Source: Platycnemis pennipes (Eukaryota > Arthropoda > Insecta > Odonata > Platycnemididae). From it: 64,000 bases of DNA. Shown here one piece after another: positions 1-11,480 of this stretch. The notes below the pieces were generated by a model. The model saw nothing but the letters and a program-made list of their open reading frames with translations. It searched no databases and was not told where the DNA came from. The first letter of the stretch is position 1, and each line of letters opens with the position of its first letter. Made by a program: the position numbers and the translations under genes. The stretch is from positions 61,174,872 through 61,238,871 of the forward strand of contig OW121852.1 in assembly GCA_933228895.1 (NCBI GenBank), in the 5' to 3' direction.

Positions 1-1048
1 AATTTGCGGTGAGTCAAACAGTGTTGATCCCCAGACAGTTACAAAGTGGAAGGAACATTCTTTAAGACAGCATATTGAAGGGTATGAACTAAAAGACAAT
101 TTCAATTTAGATGAGACAGGCCTTTTTTCAATGTACTTCCTCATAACACTTTAAAGGTGAATCTTGCCATGGGGGAAAGCATATAAAGCTCGTCTTACAG
201 TATTGTTAGGTGCTAATGCTAGTGAGAAGTTAAGGCCATTCGTCATTGGAAAGTCCAAAAATCCCAGATGTTTTAAAAACATCAAGACATTTCCCACAGC
301 CTATGCCGCTAATACCAAAGCTTGGATGACGTCACATGTCTTTCAGGAACAAATGAAAGCTCTAGATGCCAAGATGGGTGGACAAAACTGAAAAATTGTA
401 GTATTTTTGGACCAATGCCCAGCCCACCCAAACAATATTAATTTGAGGAATATAAAACTGGTATTCTTTCCACCCAATTGTACCAGCCAGTTACAGCCAT
501 TAGATTTAGGGATAATCCATGTATTCAAAGCGAACTACCGCAGGATTCTGGTGAGAAAAGCTATGAATCTTATAGACAGTGGGAGGGACCCTAAGAGCTT
601 CAAAGTCACAGTTTTCAATGCAACACACTACATAACACGATCATGGAAAGAAGTTGATGACGGAAAAATTTCAAATTGTTTTCAAAAAGCAGGATTTAGT
701 TTTTTTAGTTTGCCATTATTTGGAGCTGAAATAAGTTTTTCGGATTTTGTCGGAGTGGATGAGCAATTATCAACAACTAACTCTCTTACAATTGATGAAG
801 CTATTGACCTGCATATCAGTTAAGAGGTAGCAAGCGAGGAGGATGATGATGATACGGGAACACCAAAAGAAAGTGCAATCAATGCTATTTCTGCTGTTAA
901 TGTACTACGACTATATTTATCAAGTGTTGCAGGAAGTGAGAACGAATTAGAGCTATGGGACAGAATAGAAAAGAGAGTAGAATCAATTAATACAAATAAA
1001 ATGAGGCTATCAAAGATAATGGAATATTTTCAGGAGGAGGCTAGTTAA
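1..1048 (+). pseudogene. Tigger/pogo-like DDE transposase, broken copy
   Basis: Degenerate transposase of the Tc1/mariner-Tigger (pogo, Jerky/CENPB-like) kind; its 5' part lies left of the window. The first catalytic Asp is in NLDETGLF (about 103-126). A frameshift follows near 130-175, then the body reads from 164 (KAYKARLTVLLGANASEKLRP). A TGA at 389-391 interrupts the frame just before the second catalytic block VVFLDQCPAHPNN. The block PPNCTSQLQPLDLGII and the following VFKANYRR are the usual third region. A TAA at 821-823 is a second nonsense change, after which the same frame continues through an acidic stretch (EEDDDD) to a TAA at 1046-1048. The family cuts and pastes DNA at TA sites. 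With at least three lesions this copy should be inactive. Confidence 0.85.
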
Positions 1049-1520
1049 ATGAACATTTATTTATGGTGTATTTTTGTTATAGCTGAATTCAGCCAAGAAT
1101 GTTTTATGTAAATTCTGAGATAGTTCTTTGGCTTAAATTTTGAGAAGACTTTTTGAGAGTAAAGGTTGGTACATATTTTTTTTAAACTAAAGATTTATAT
1201 GGATTAATAAGTCATATTTTTGGTTAGTTTATCCAAAGATTTAAATATTTTTATTTTGAGAAGATTTTTTATTTTATGGAGTTTATGGAATATGTACTTC
1301 CGTTTTATTTATTTATCAGCTACCACCTATGTAAAATGATCTCTTTCTGAAGACTGACATATTGTACAATCTACCTCACTGAGAGTTTGGTATTAATAAA
1401 GAATTTTTTTGTGGTCATTATTACATGTTTTATAGCTACTTTTCATTTAAGACATGATTCACTTGAAAAATAGAACATTTATCAATACTTTAAGGGATTA
1501 TTTTCATTAAATTGTGCCTA

Positions 1521-1886
1521 CCCTCGATTTACACTTTCCCGCGATTTACACTTTTTTCCCTTATCCCCCTCAAAAGTGTAAAAGAGGGTTTTATGCATAA
1601 TAGCCATCGACAGCATAGCTATTCTGAGAATATTCTCTTCACTAAAAAATCAATTGTAGCAAGCCAGGCCCCACAAAAACATTTGTGAGTACCAAATTGA
1701 ATTACAACAAGATACACACAATATCTACTGCCATAATGACATTAGCACCAGCTGTGGGACCATTCTATTAATTACACGTGCCCACCCCACTTTCATATTT
1801 ATTAATTTCAGTAAAACCCCTTACTTATGCTTTTCTAGGGACCTCTAGAAAAAAGTGTAAATTGCAGGAAAATGCAAATAGCAGGA
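1521..1886. mobile_element. Tigger-type MITE with about 38-bp inverted ends
   Basis: The left end (CCCTCGATTTACACTTTCCC, followed by GCGATTTACAC) is matched in reverse complement by the right end near 1849-1886 (AAAAAAGTGTAAATTGCAGG and onward), with roughly six differences. Both ends are flanked by TA, the target used by Tc1/mariner-Tigger elements. No coding capacity is seen inside. The end sequence resembles Tigger termini, so the nearby transposase family may have moved it; that link is inferred. Confidence 0.6.
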
Positions 1887-2283
1887 TAAGAACAATTTTC
1901 AGATTCACATGAATACCTTAACAATACAAAGTAAATATATAAATATGAAACACCGATAAACTGATTAAGAGCAATATTATTAATTATTTCTTTAAGTATG
2001 GAGCTGTCCTGATTCATTTTTGTATGATATATTTCTACCAATGTTTAAACCAACCCAACCCAACCATTGGAGGGTGTCAGATCCATAATTCCCAAACTTA
2101 TACATTATGCAATGCCTTTTCTCTTATGCCGAAGCCATTCACGGCGATATTAGAGGAGATAGAACTTAAAAACTGCTTTTTAAATTGGTATTCCTTCATA
2201 CCATGATTTCTTGACATTTTCTTTTGTTCGACAGATATCTGCACCAGCTAGCATGTTTCTGAATCACATCGCGATTTTCTTAA

Positions 2284-4275
2284 GGTGGCTCACTAGCTTG
2301 GCTGAAAGTGTTCCTGCAGGCCATTTCTTAATACATTTTCGTAGCTAAACTATAGCTCGGAGGCACTTCTAGTTTTCTCTCTTATCTTAGAAAAGGATGG
2401 ATCTTCGCAGTCATTGCGCAACATTATCATTGTAAATTACGTTGTTGCATTGATTTAGAGGAGAAATAGTGTGCCCACCGACGCTTTCCATCGTTTTTCA
2501 GCACGCTTTAGTTCAGTTTCTGCTGCGTAAACCAAAAATATTACACAGTGATGGTTAAGGTTCATACTCCATCTTTGAAGCTGAAGTATTTTCAGTACTT
2601 AATATACAAAAATATAGCTATAGTTTTGAAAATACGAACGCATGTTTCCTGTCTTTTCACTCGCGTGTCCACGGCCAATGTCGGGCTGCCCCCACCACCG
2701 CCGCTTATACCCCCACCTCCAACTACTCTCTCCCCGCCGCAGCGCGGAAGGGGCACTCACACGACCACTTAGAGCGAGTATCACCCGCCATCAGACAAAG
2801 TAACTGGCGAGGGGAGAACGGACGAGGCGGTGAGGGGAAATCGTATTCGTATAAGGAATGTTGTTTTATGAGAAGTCATTGTTGTGATTTAGAAATAATA
2901 GATAGTTTGACCAATTCTCAATTAAATGACTAGATTATAATATTTATCGCAATTGCCATTACTATAACAGCGATGTGGAATGTTCACAACATCATATTTA
3001 TCGCAGAGAGATTATGGAATTGGATTCCTGCGCAAGAGAATTCAATCTTCATTTTCCACAAAAAAGCCAGAAAAGGCTGATTATGAGACAGAGAGGTTAG
3101 AATCTATTTTCACTTATCCTTATGACATTTTACGAGCTTCAAACAATTTTTTTCTGGCAAACGTTATGGAAAAATACACAAATAAGTTTTTCGGCATAAT
3201 CGAAGTGAAATGTGCAATTACCTGCAGGGATTTGTCTCCATCGGAGGCGGCAGGACAGAAGAAACTAAACTTTCTTCAAAAGAGTGGGGAGAATGTCACG
3301 CTAAAGCAAAAGCATCAGTATCATTACCAAATACAGGGACAGTTGCACCTTTGTGACAAAACGTACTGCGACTTTATCGTTTGGAGCCCATTAGGCATTT
3401 ACATTGAGCGTATTAATAGAAATGATCTCTTTTGGAAACACCAAATGGAACAACAATTAGAAAAATTTTATATGGAGGTACTTTGCCGAAAATACTTTGC
3501 CTAAATATCCATTAAAACGAATTATTTAATGCTTAGCCATTACGTAATTCTAACCTTCTGTTTTTCTTGAAGTAATCATCCTTAAGCTTTACCCCACACT
3601 ATTTACCTTACAGGTCGCTCTTCATAAGTTCGTACGAATCAATGGTTTTAATCTTAGTCCAGACCCAAGCTGTAAACTCTTTGAAATGTGTAACTTTTCT
3701 CTCACTGGGTGCTGGTAATGAAATTGTGATGTTTTGAGATCAAACCATGACGAATAACGAAAACATTGGTGGTAAGAATGAAGAAACAGCGGAAGGCAAG
3801 GAGACATTCTGGTAAATCGTGAGACTGGTTATACTGCATTTCCCCACGTAAAATCACTTATTTTCACTGTGCGATACTGAAAATATCGACCGTGGACATG
3901 TGGTATTCACGAAGTTTTCAACTACTATGATATTAGTGCAATATTGTGATCCACCAGGCATAGTATCGCATTGTGCTGTAAATGCACAATGGAATAGTAT
4001 ATGCGAGATTATTGCGACATCAAAGTTAAGAACAGCGAAGTTGAGCTGCGAACGAATACGATCACGCGTATTTATTTGTCAGCTGACTCCCCTCTCTGCC
4101 CTGCCATCCAGCGCAAGGAAACTCTAGGCTCGTCTACAACCCAGCGACGCGCGCAGACCCCCCTCCCCTCCAATCCCTCGTCGATTTCCCCTTACACGCT
4201 ACGAGCCTTCCCATTCCACCCGGGACTGAGTAGGGGGAGAACCGACGAGGCGAAACTGAGAGCTAGTGAGCCACC
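2284..4275 (+). mobile_element. TTAA-flanked DNA transposon carrying a YqaJ-type exonuclease ORF
   Basis: A 1992-bp unit with a perfect 15-bp inverted terminal repeat (GGTGGCTCACTAGCT at 2284-2298 and its reverse complement at 4261-4275). It is flanked on both sides by TTAA (2280-2283 and 4276-4279), the target duplication of Kolobok and piggyBac elements. Subterminal GC-rich blocks at about 2690-2850 and 4090-4260 contain similar phrases in inverted order (for example GGGGAGAACGGACGAGGCGG and GGGGAGAACCGACGAGGCG). The only recognisable gene is the exonuclease ORF at 2980-3504. No transposase was recognised, so it is probably non-autonomous, moved by a partner element. Confidence 0.75.
2980..3504 (+). 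CDS. YqaJ/lambda-exonuclease-like nuclease, probably a truncated copy
   Basis: A 174-residue ORF with the core of the YqaJ-type (lambda exonuclease, PD-(D/E)XK) fold. GIIEVKC at residues 72-78 supplies the E-x-K catalytic pair. It is followed by DLSPSEA, a YHYQIQGQLHLC block typical of the family, and CDFIVWSPLGIYIERI. The usual catalytic Asp of an AASPDG-like motif before GIIEVKC seems lost: the sequence there is FLANVMEKYTNKFF. It ends naturally at FWKHQMEQQLEKFYMEVL...KYFA. Full-length proteins of this kind are longer at the N terminus, so this is an incomplete or decayed gene. It lies alone inside a TTAA transposon. The known family degrades one DNA strand from ends; a role in transposition is inferred only from context. 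Confidence 0.75.
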   Translation: MFTTSYLSQRDYGIGFLRKRIQSSFSTKKPEKADYETERLESIFTYPYDILRASNNFFLANVMEKYTNKFFGIIEVKCAITCRDLSPSEAAGQKKLNFLQKSGENVTLKQKHQYHYQIQGQLHLCDKTYCDFIVWSPLGIYIERINRNDLFWKHQMEQQLEKFYMEVLCRKYFA

Positions 4276-4464
4276 TTAATTGCATCCATTGCAGAGACCG
4301 GTAATCTTAGATGTTTCGCAATATCAGTGTGAGTTGAATCATGAGAATCCACAATTTTAATTCACGCCTAAATTGAAAATATTCTAGTTACTGCGAAGGC
4401 TTCCGCAGTGATTATTAGATTACTTGAGGGTTCAGTTTTTTTCTGTGTCGGTTCATCTTACTGC

Positions 4465-4627
4465 ACGACAGTTGTGCTGGCATTCTAGGCAGTAGCTTCA
4501 GTTCCCAAGTATAGGAAATATATACTACGAAGATATGGGAAATATACATAACGAAGATACATGACATTTGATAGAACGCGATCTGCTGACCAGAAGGTGG
4601 CATCTAGAATGCCGACAAAACTGTCGT
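4465..4627. repeat. Short inverted-repeat element with an internal 24-bp tandem repeat
   Basis: Arms of 24 bp at 4465-4488 (ACGACAGTTGTGCTGGCATT then CTAG) and 4604-4627 pair with about three mismatches. The interior carries two near-identical 24-bp units at 4514-4537 and 4538-4561 (GGAAATATA.ACTACGAAGATA type). There is no coding capacity. It looks like a small MITE. Confidence 0.55.
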
Positions 4628-6764
4628 CCAGAGGGAAGAACGAATGCGGAAGAAACCCGAAAACCCTCGATTCATCTGAAAATATTGTAATTCACATCCA
4701 TTTCCCATTTCTAAGTCAAATAAAATTTCCGTTCTGAGTAATTAAGGACAACATAAACAACACATGAGAATATTGACCTACCTCGCTGGTCAGCCGTCAG
4801 CCTAGCAGTTATCTAATGGCAAAAAATTTCTCAGCAAAATAATTTTATCTACCTATTTAATACAGTTTTCACGCAATAAAACTAGATTCTATAAGTTTTG
4901 TTTTGTAGTTATGTGTAGTAAAACCATTGATTTAATGCAGCGCTATGGTTGGCCAAATGATCCCGTTACTGTCCACCAGTTCAGTTCATGCATTTTTTTA
5001 ATATTTTATGTCTGGTTAAAAATTCATTTTCATTCTTCACGATATGACCTTCGGTACAGCTTAAATATACTCCCACAGATTTTCCTAAATTATAAATTGC
5101 ATCCTTTACGCATTCATTTCATGGTAGGAATCTTTTCCCACCAAAAGGATCACGATAGACACTTGATATCCTTTTGCCAGGAAAAGATTCCTACTACAAA
5201 ATGAATGCGTATAGGAGTGATACGCAGAGTGATATTTCATCTTTCCATCACAAGTGGCACTGTGTACTGCCCCGCTACGCCGCTAAGTTCAAATTCCTCC
5301 GTAAAATGGAACACATTACTGCTCTTGTTTTTGAAGTGTATATGCACGAAACGAGGTGAAAGTGTTTTATATCGACTTGTATGTGTGGCTAAATGTCATA
5401 AAAGGGTTTATTATTTTAATCTATCGCATTCCTCCCCACATCTAATGCAAACAGAAGGAAAACAGAAAAGTCATGGTGTAAATACAGGGTTCTACATACG
5501 TCAGAGATATAGGAAATGGGATGGGACCCGATAAAAACGTTGTAAATTGTGGGAAAACTTAAATTCTGATAACGTAAATACCAGGTTTTACTGTGCAATA
5601 AGTTATGCTTTCAGATCCAGTGACATGTTTCCCAGCCTAGAGTGAACCAGTAACGGAAGTGTGAGGATAACAAAAAAAGCTATGAAAATCTCTCAAGTAT
5701 TGAGTGATACACTGCGTGCACATGAACTGCATGTTTTAACTGTACACTTGAATGTTGGGTGGAACATTCTGAAAAATTTATTTTCATTTTAATGCAAATA
5801 ATAAATCATTCGCACAAGCTTAAGCACATGCGATGTGCAGTATATTACTCGAAATATCAAACCCCTGTAAGGCAACTTGTTGCTCTCATTATTGGTACTG
5901 TATTTTACATGCAAAGCATGGGATATAAAGGGTCCCTTTGTCATCCCTTGCTATTTAGAGTTTCTTGCATAATGCTGAACTCCTGTACTTCCACTGTATT
6001 AGAAACAAAAATCAACTGTACCTTAATAATGTGGTACTGCAGTGGTATTTTTATGCTCATTTGGCACATTAATGTAAAATCATGATTGAAAATGTTTCAG
6101 GCACTTCTAACCATATCACTATCTTGCATTTCATAGTCTCCCTCCATTACCAAATAAATTTCATTATCAATTACCCACTACATCAGCTTTTATCCCATTC
6201 TTGAGCACATGCTTATAAAATTATTTTAGTCTTTGCACACCAATCAAAAAATTGCTTTTATGTCAATATTCAACCAACTTGCAGCTGCTATTCTATCTAG
6301 TTGAGTTTGTATTTATGTTGCTCAGGAGAGTTTTCTTGTCTAAGTAGAACTTTCTTAACTCAATATTCAGTTAAGCAATGCCTCTTTTAAACATTGAGGA
6401 CATAAATATACTGCAGACCATCATACATGCAACAGCACACTATTTAAAACGACCAGACCAACTCTGTATCATTCACGCTTTGCCTGGTTTAAAGGTGAAA
6501 CGGGTTAAGCTTTTATATACAAGGGAAGTTTGTAAAAATGTTTGTAAAAAAGTTTGTAAACTTCCAACAAACTAAGACAAAGAATCATTCTGCATTCTAA
6601 ATTAACACCTGTTGCAATATCAACGAGAATTCAAGTTGTTGCAATCAATCTCTTGTCAATATGTATTCCAGTCACTCAACACAGCTCGTTTAATGTTTAG
6701 AATATTAAACCCATACAAAACAATCACTGTAGAGAGAGCTTAAACTAATCATGGAAAGTCTTAC
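4628..6764. other. Probable LSM14 intron, right part; no further gene seen
   Basis: AT-rich sequence to the left of the last LSM14 exon found. I looked on the minus strand for the RGG-rich and FDF-type C-terminal exons and saw none. Apart from the hairpin at 5107-5211, nothing convincing is present. The LSM14 exon at 6765 ends in a good donor, so transcription must continue through here. Confidence 0.5.
5107..5211. repeat. 105-nt hairpin with 44-nt arms
   Basis: The left arm 5107-5150 and the right arm 5168-5211 are reverse complements with about six mismatches over 44 nt, separated by a 17-nt loop. The arm contains TAGGAATCTTTTCC. The size and internal bulges resemble a microRNA precursor, but a short foldback MITE is equally possible. 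It lies downstream of the last LSM14 exon seen here. Confidence 0.6.
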
Positions 6765-9700
6765 CCTTCCCAACCAGAATGCTGCTGGTTCTGCTGGTGT
6801 TGCTGAGGCCACTGCTGGCCCTTCTTCTGTTGCTGCTGCTGGCCATCAGTGTCTTTACTGCGAGATGAACTCACTTGCACACCCTGATCTATAGTGGGAG
6901 ACTTTCGTGTCACACCTGGCACTGGTGTGGCTGTTGACGATCTGGATCCTCCAATCAAGTCTAAAACAGAAGCTGAGACTGGACTCATAACGTCAAGTAA
7001 ACAATCTAACTAGAAACCAGGAGCAACTTAATCCACCACAGAAGCCAAAACAGGGATGCCACCATGCAAGAACTATGCAAGCAGGAAAGACGTGCACCAA
7101 AAAATAAAATGAAAATGCTCTTCCATGTGCATTCATTGTAGCAGCCAAATATAACTAAGCATGACAAACAAACATTCTTCAAGGAGCCACTTTTATAATT
7201 AAAAATAGCAACACACCACCCACTAGAAAAATACTCCTACAATCACCTGGCAACTATAAAGGTTTTTACTTTGAGTTAGTCTTTATTATAGAATCACACA
7301 TCAAAGCATTTGATGAATAGTCTTTTACAAATCTAGTTACCCTGTTACATGTTCTATGACTTACACAACTTCAGAAACATGTTATGTAGTATGTCCACAG
7401 TATTATGATGGTAATTAAAGACCTATTTACCTTCAAGTCCCTGTTGGATGTGCAAATTAATTTTAACAGTAAACATAGCGACTCTCATGAAAATCGCACC
7501 ACTCAACACAACCCATTTGACATCGCTTTTCGGAGGCGATAGAAAACCATGTCAAGATATCAGATTGAGCACCAATGGTATTGCAATGGCCGTGTAGAAC
7601 ATTAGATAAAGTCAGCTCTGACTGTGATAGATAGCAAACTGCCATCAAACACTATTGAAGGGAAACACAGTATGTCCAATCCCATTTTATCACTCCCCAG
7701 TTTTAAATATTTTTATATCATCATCTGATTGTCAAAACTAAATGAATATCTACAGCTGAATTTTTTCATGCAGACATGCTCGAAAGCTCCACTACTGTCT
7801 AACCCTAACTTGTTGAACTGGGGATCTCGCACCCTCTATCGCCACTCTAGATAACTCCATTTCACCACTACATAGGCTCACCTCCACTTCACCTCTTCCT
7901 GTGAAGCTGCCTTCATTCTTTAGTCTGCCTCTGAGTCAAGTAAGGATCAACTCACTCATTCAGTTATTAGGTAAGATTGCTTTCATCAATTACAATGAAG
8001 AGCAAAAAAAAATAACAAGGAAGGTTTTAAGCTAAAATTATAAGTTCGACAATAATAATGATAGACAAAATGTCAATGAACAGTGCATCAAGAAAACACC
8101 ACATTCCATTCAGTAGTGATGGTTTTTCCACGCTTTATTCCATAATTATTTACTTCAGTGATGATCACTGGTAAATCAGATGGCTTCCTCAGATTAGCGA
8201 AGGTTCATCATTAGAATGAACACTCAAAAGAACAGAGCCTGGAAATCCTATATGAAAAATGTTTTCACAACTACTATACAGAAGCCTACATGTGAATTTC
8301 ATTAAGGGCTTCAACAATTTAAACCCCGATTAAAGATCAAATACCCAATAGAAGAACTGCTTTTAAACATGAAAGCAAAATTAGATGTGGCTAAAAATAC
8401 ACAAGTAAAAGATATTCAGTTCAAGGTCTGGTAACATGTATTTGAAATGCCCCAGCAAGTGGTGTACTAGTGTATCCCATAACACTTCTAGACTCCTACA
8501 TAAAATAATCGAGGACAAACAAATATTGAAATTCCTAAAATACGACAAAAAAGGAAAAAAAATACCTGTTGGGTTATAGTGTTATCAATATGATTCCAGG
8601 GGTTAATTCAAAGATACGCCCCCCTGGTAAAAATAATACTATACTGGAAATTAGGAATAAATAAGGGCTTGTGGGAAGTAGGGGATCTACAAGCCTTCAC
8701 AGCTCATTTTCAATTCCTTGGAATGCCTCTGGTTTCATTGTACACTAAAGTCTATAATAATGAATAATTTTTTCCACATATATATGAAGAACTAAGTTCA
8801 TTCATTGATAATGAATCACTTCCACCAAGAGAAAGGCAATGCCATCAAGTGCACTACTTGTTATCAAGATGTAAGAAGAGTACATTGAAACCAGTACAAG
8901 CTGTGGAAAATTAGTGTGGATATCATTAAGTTAAAAGCAGTTTTAGGCGCTCAATGATAGATGGCATTGAGCTTAATTTTAATGCTTAAGTTATTCACAA
9001 TTGTGCTCAAGAGTGATTTTGAAGTTTTGGAGAAAAATTCATATGGGTGACCCCAGTAGAGGGTACATTATATTTACGTAAGACGTAACTGTTTACAAGA
9101 ATTAATTCACAAGTACCAAACAAAAGATACAACACAGTTACCCACACTTAATGCAATGTTAATCATGCAATAATATATAAACAATTAAAAAAAAGTGAAA
9201 GGTGACACAGACCTCTATCTATAGGTGGGCATTCAGAAAGTCATATTACATAACCTGTGGCATTCCCATTTTCCGAGTGATATTTTACACAAAAGCACTT
9301 AACTCAAATTCATTGCATACGAAATTAAATGCTCCACATAAATGGCTATATAAAGTCTCACTAAACTTGTATGCAGAACAGAGAACTTAAAAAAAAAAAA
9401 CATGAAAACTAGAAGTTTATACTGAGAATTCCTAACTACATACCAGAAATGCTAACTTCAATGAAATAATTCATCAGAAAATGAAATTTCCACTAAATTG
9501 CTGATTAAAGTTCCTTTGGCCATCTGACGACCCACCGAGGACAATCTCATGACAATCACCACAAATACAAACTACCTGCAGGCAATTTCATGACAGCATT
9601 AATTTCCCATTCGCCTAATTATGGCTACTATTCAGCTAGGTTATCCAGCTACAGAATGCTAAAGCGATTCTGTTACCCACGACCTATGAAAGCAAAATGA

Positions 9701-11173
9701 TAATGGGACAATAGTAAAGCAACCTGAAAGAGCAACAGAACATATATTACCAAAATGGAAGAATGTTAATAAATGGCAGCTAAAACCATGCAAAGTAAAT
9801 TTAAAATGGCTCATGCTTTGTGAGTAAAAATGCAATACGTCCAGTTCTATCCATAACATCGAACATGTTGACCCCAAGTGACCCTTGAAGAATGCAGAAA
9901 AAAAGCTTTAGCCCAACAAGCATATGGAGAATTAAACGTTCAAAGCCCGACTTAATAAAAATCTCCCGAACCTTGGTCCTTCGGAGACACTGGCACCTGT
10001 GACGGCTTTTGCGGCATCTGCAACGTGGGACTCAACTCACTTAGCTGCCCTTGGGACTGCTGCTTCTGGACTGCTGTAACTGCATTACTACGGGGAACCC
10101 CTAATCCTGGTGCAAGGTTAGCCCCAGGAGGCATTCCTCCCAAGTTGTTCAACGAAGCATACGCCGCGGCAGCTGCAGCAGCTGGTCCTGGATATTGACC
10201 CAACCCTCCAGGGCCAAGATGACCCAAGACTGCATGGGAGAAGCCTGGGTTCTGGTAGGCAGACGGTGCCAGAGAAGGTGGCACCGACAGCTGAATGTAA
10301 CAGAGATTCATGGTGGCATACACTAAGTAGCTAGAGTCAACCGCTAACTCTCCGATGGCAGTCTCGAGAGTCGCTTTTTTACTCGGGAAAACAATTATAA
10401 AATTCGAAATGCAATGAGGTTCTCTCCCAACAAACCGCATTCTATTCCTAATAGACGATACAGGAACGATTCTAACAATTAACAGCATTTCAAAAAAGTT
10501 GATATTTTATACGAGAATGAAGATTAAGCTGTGGTGATTACAATAACACACCAAATGAAATAGGGACAAATTGGCTGAAAATGGGGTCGAGATACATACA
10601 GTAAACTTTGGCATAGTTTGCTACATAAAACAGTAAATTGCATGCGATTTTCCAGAATTAGAACTTTACCTGTACGATGGCTGGGTCATTGGGAAGCGAA
10701 CCGACATTATTCACTACTCTAATATCCTTGATGTCAGACGCTCGGAACAAAATATAGTCGTAGACTTGATTTTGTGGTGCTACAGGAAAATTGGTCTCTC
10801 GACTTTCCGTACCAAAAGATCTCACTGAAATTAAATGATGTCATAAGTCCAATATGAATGAAAACAAAATTTTCGTCGCGTAAACGACAAATGTCAAATT
10901 GGGCAAAAGGATAACAACCATCACTTAATGCTAATAAGAAAAGAGAATCATTTCTGACCACAAATGCACAGCACTCCATGGTTTTGGCGCTCAAGCACAT
11001 GCACTTATAAATGTAAGTACATTAAATATGTAACTCGGTAAAATACACTCACCATTAGCCAATGCAATTGTGCATTCCTCCGGGTCCACTGTAAATAATC
11101 GGCCTTCATACCGAATATCTGCTTTAGATATTAAACTAATCTTACTACCTAACTCTGGCATTCCCGCACTCAT
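6765..11173 (-). CDS. LSM14: LSM14 / trailer hitch RNA-binding protein, first four coding exons
   Basis: Exons read leftwards: 11053-11173, 10670-10824, 9972-10290, 6765-6960. They join in frame (121, 155, 319, 196 nt) to give 263 residues plus two bases. Residues 1-92 form the LSm14 domain: start [20 protein letters not shown], then [50 protein letters not shown] and NDPAIVQ. An Ala/Pro/Gly-rich linker follows (residues 93-198), then [16 protein letters not shown], which matches a conserved block of vertebrate LSM14A, and a Gln-rich stretch ([20 protein letters not shown]). The family acts in P-bodies and mRNP granules, repressing translation with DDX6/Me31B and 4E-T or Cup. The C-terminal FDF, FFD and TFG motifs are missing because the last exon ends in a GTAAGA donor (phase 2) and the rest lies further left, probably outside the window. 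The start is the first ATG before the LSm fold. Confidence 0.94.
6961..9971 (-). other. LSM14 intron 3
   Basis: A 3.0-kb AT-rich intron between the linker exon and the RKSPT/Gln-rich exon. The acceptor is CTTCTGTTTTAG before 6960; the donor is GTTCGG after CCAAG. I see no gene or clear repeat inside. Confidence 0.75.
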
Positions 11174-11480
11174 GATGAATCGTTGTTGTGAAGACCAAGA
11201 TGACTAGGATGTTACCGGATTTCCTACTCCATCGAACTAATTCTGAAACTCCGCTAATGGCGTTTCCCCTTGCAATCCCGTGACGTCACAGTACTATTTG
11301 AGTCACATCTAAATACAACTCTACCAAAAAACCGGCTGCTTTTACACTAAAAACATGTTTGTAAATTCATATTTTGTAACGTTTAGTTTTACGTGCTTGC
11401 AAACATGATATAACTACGTTAAGACAATCTAACAAGCAGGGTATTGGTATTTCTGGGTTTTGCAGACTTCTCTATCCAAC
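11174..11480. promoter_or_regulatory. Shared head-to-head promoter of LSM14 and CYC1
   Basis: Only 307 bp separate the LSM14 start codon (minus strand, 11173) from the CYC1 start codon (plus strand, 11481). Both genes are broadly expressed in animals, so a bidirectional housekeeping promoter is likely. A perfect cAMP-response/ATF-type palindrome TGACGTCA lies at 11281-11288, about 107 bp upstream of the LSM14 ATG and 193 bp upstream of the CYC1 ATG. No convincing TATA box is seen on either strand. The transcription starts cannot be placed from sequence alone. Confidence 0.7.
11281..11288. promoter_or_regulatory. CRE/ATF palindrome TGACGTCA
   Basis: A perfect 8-bp TGACGTCA within CGTGACGTCACAG, between two divergent genes. 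CREB/ATF-family factors bind this site. Its function here is inferred from position. Confidence 0.55.
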
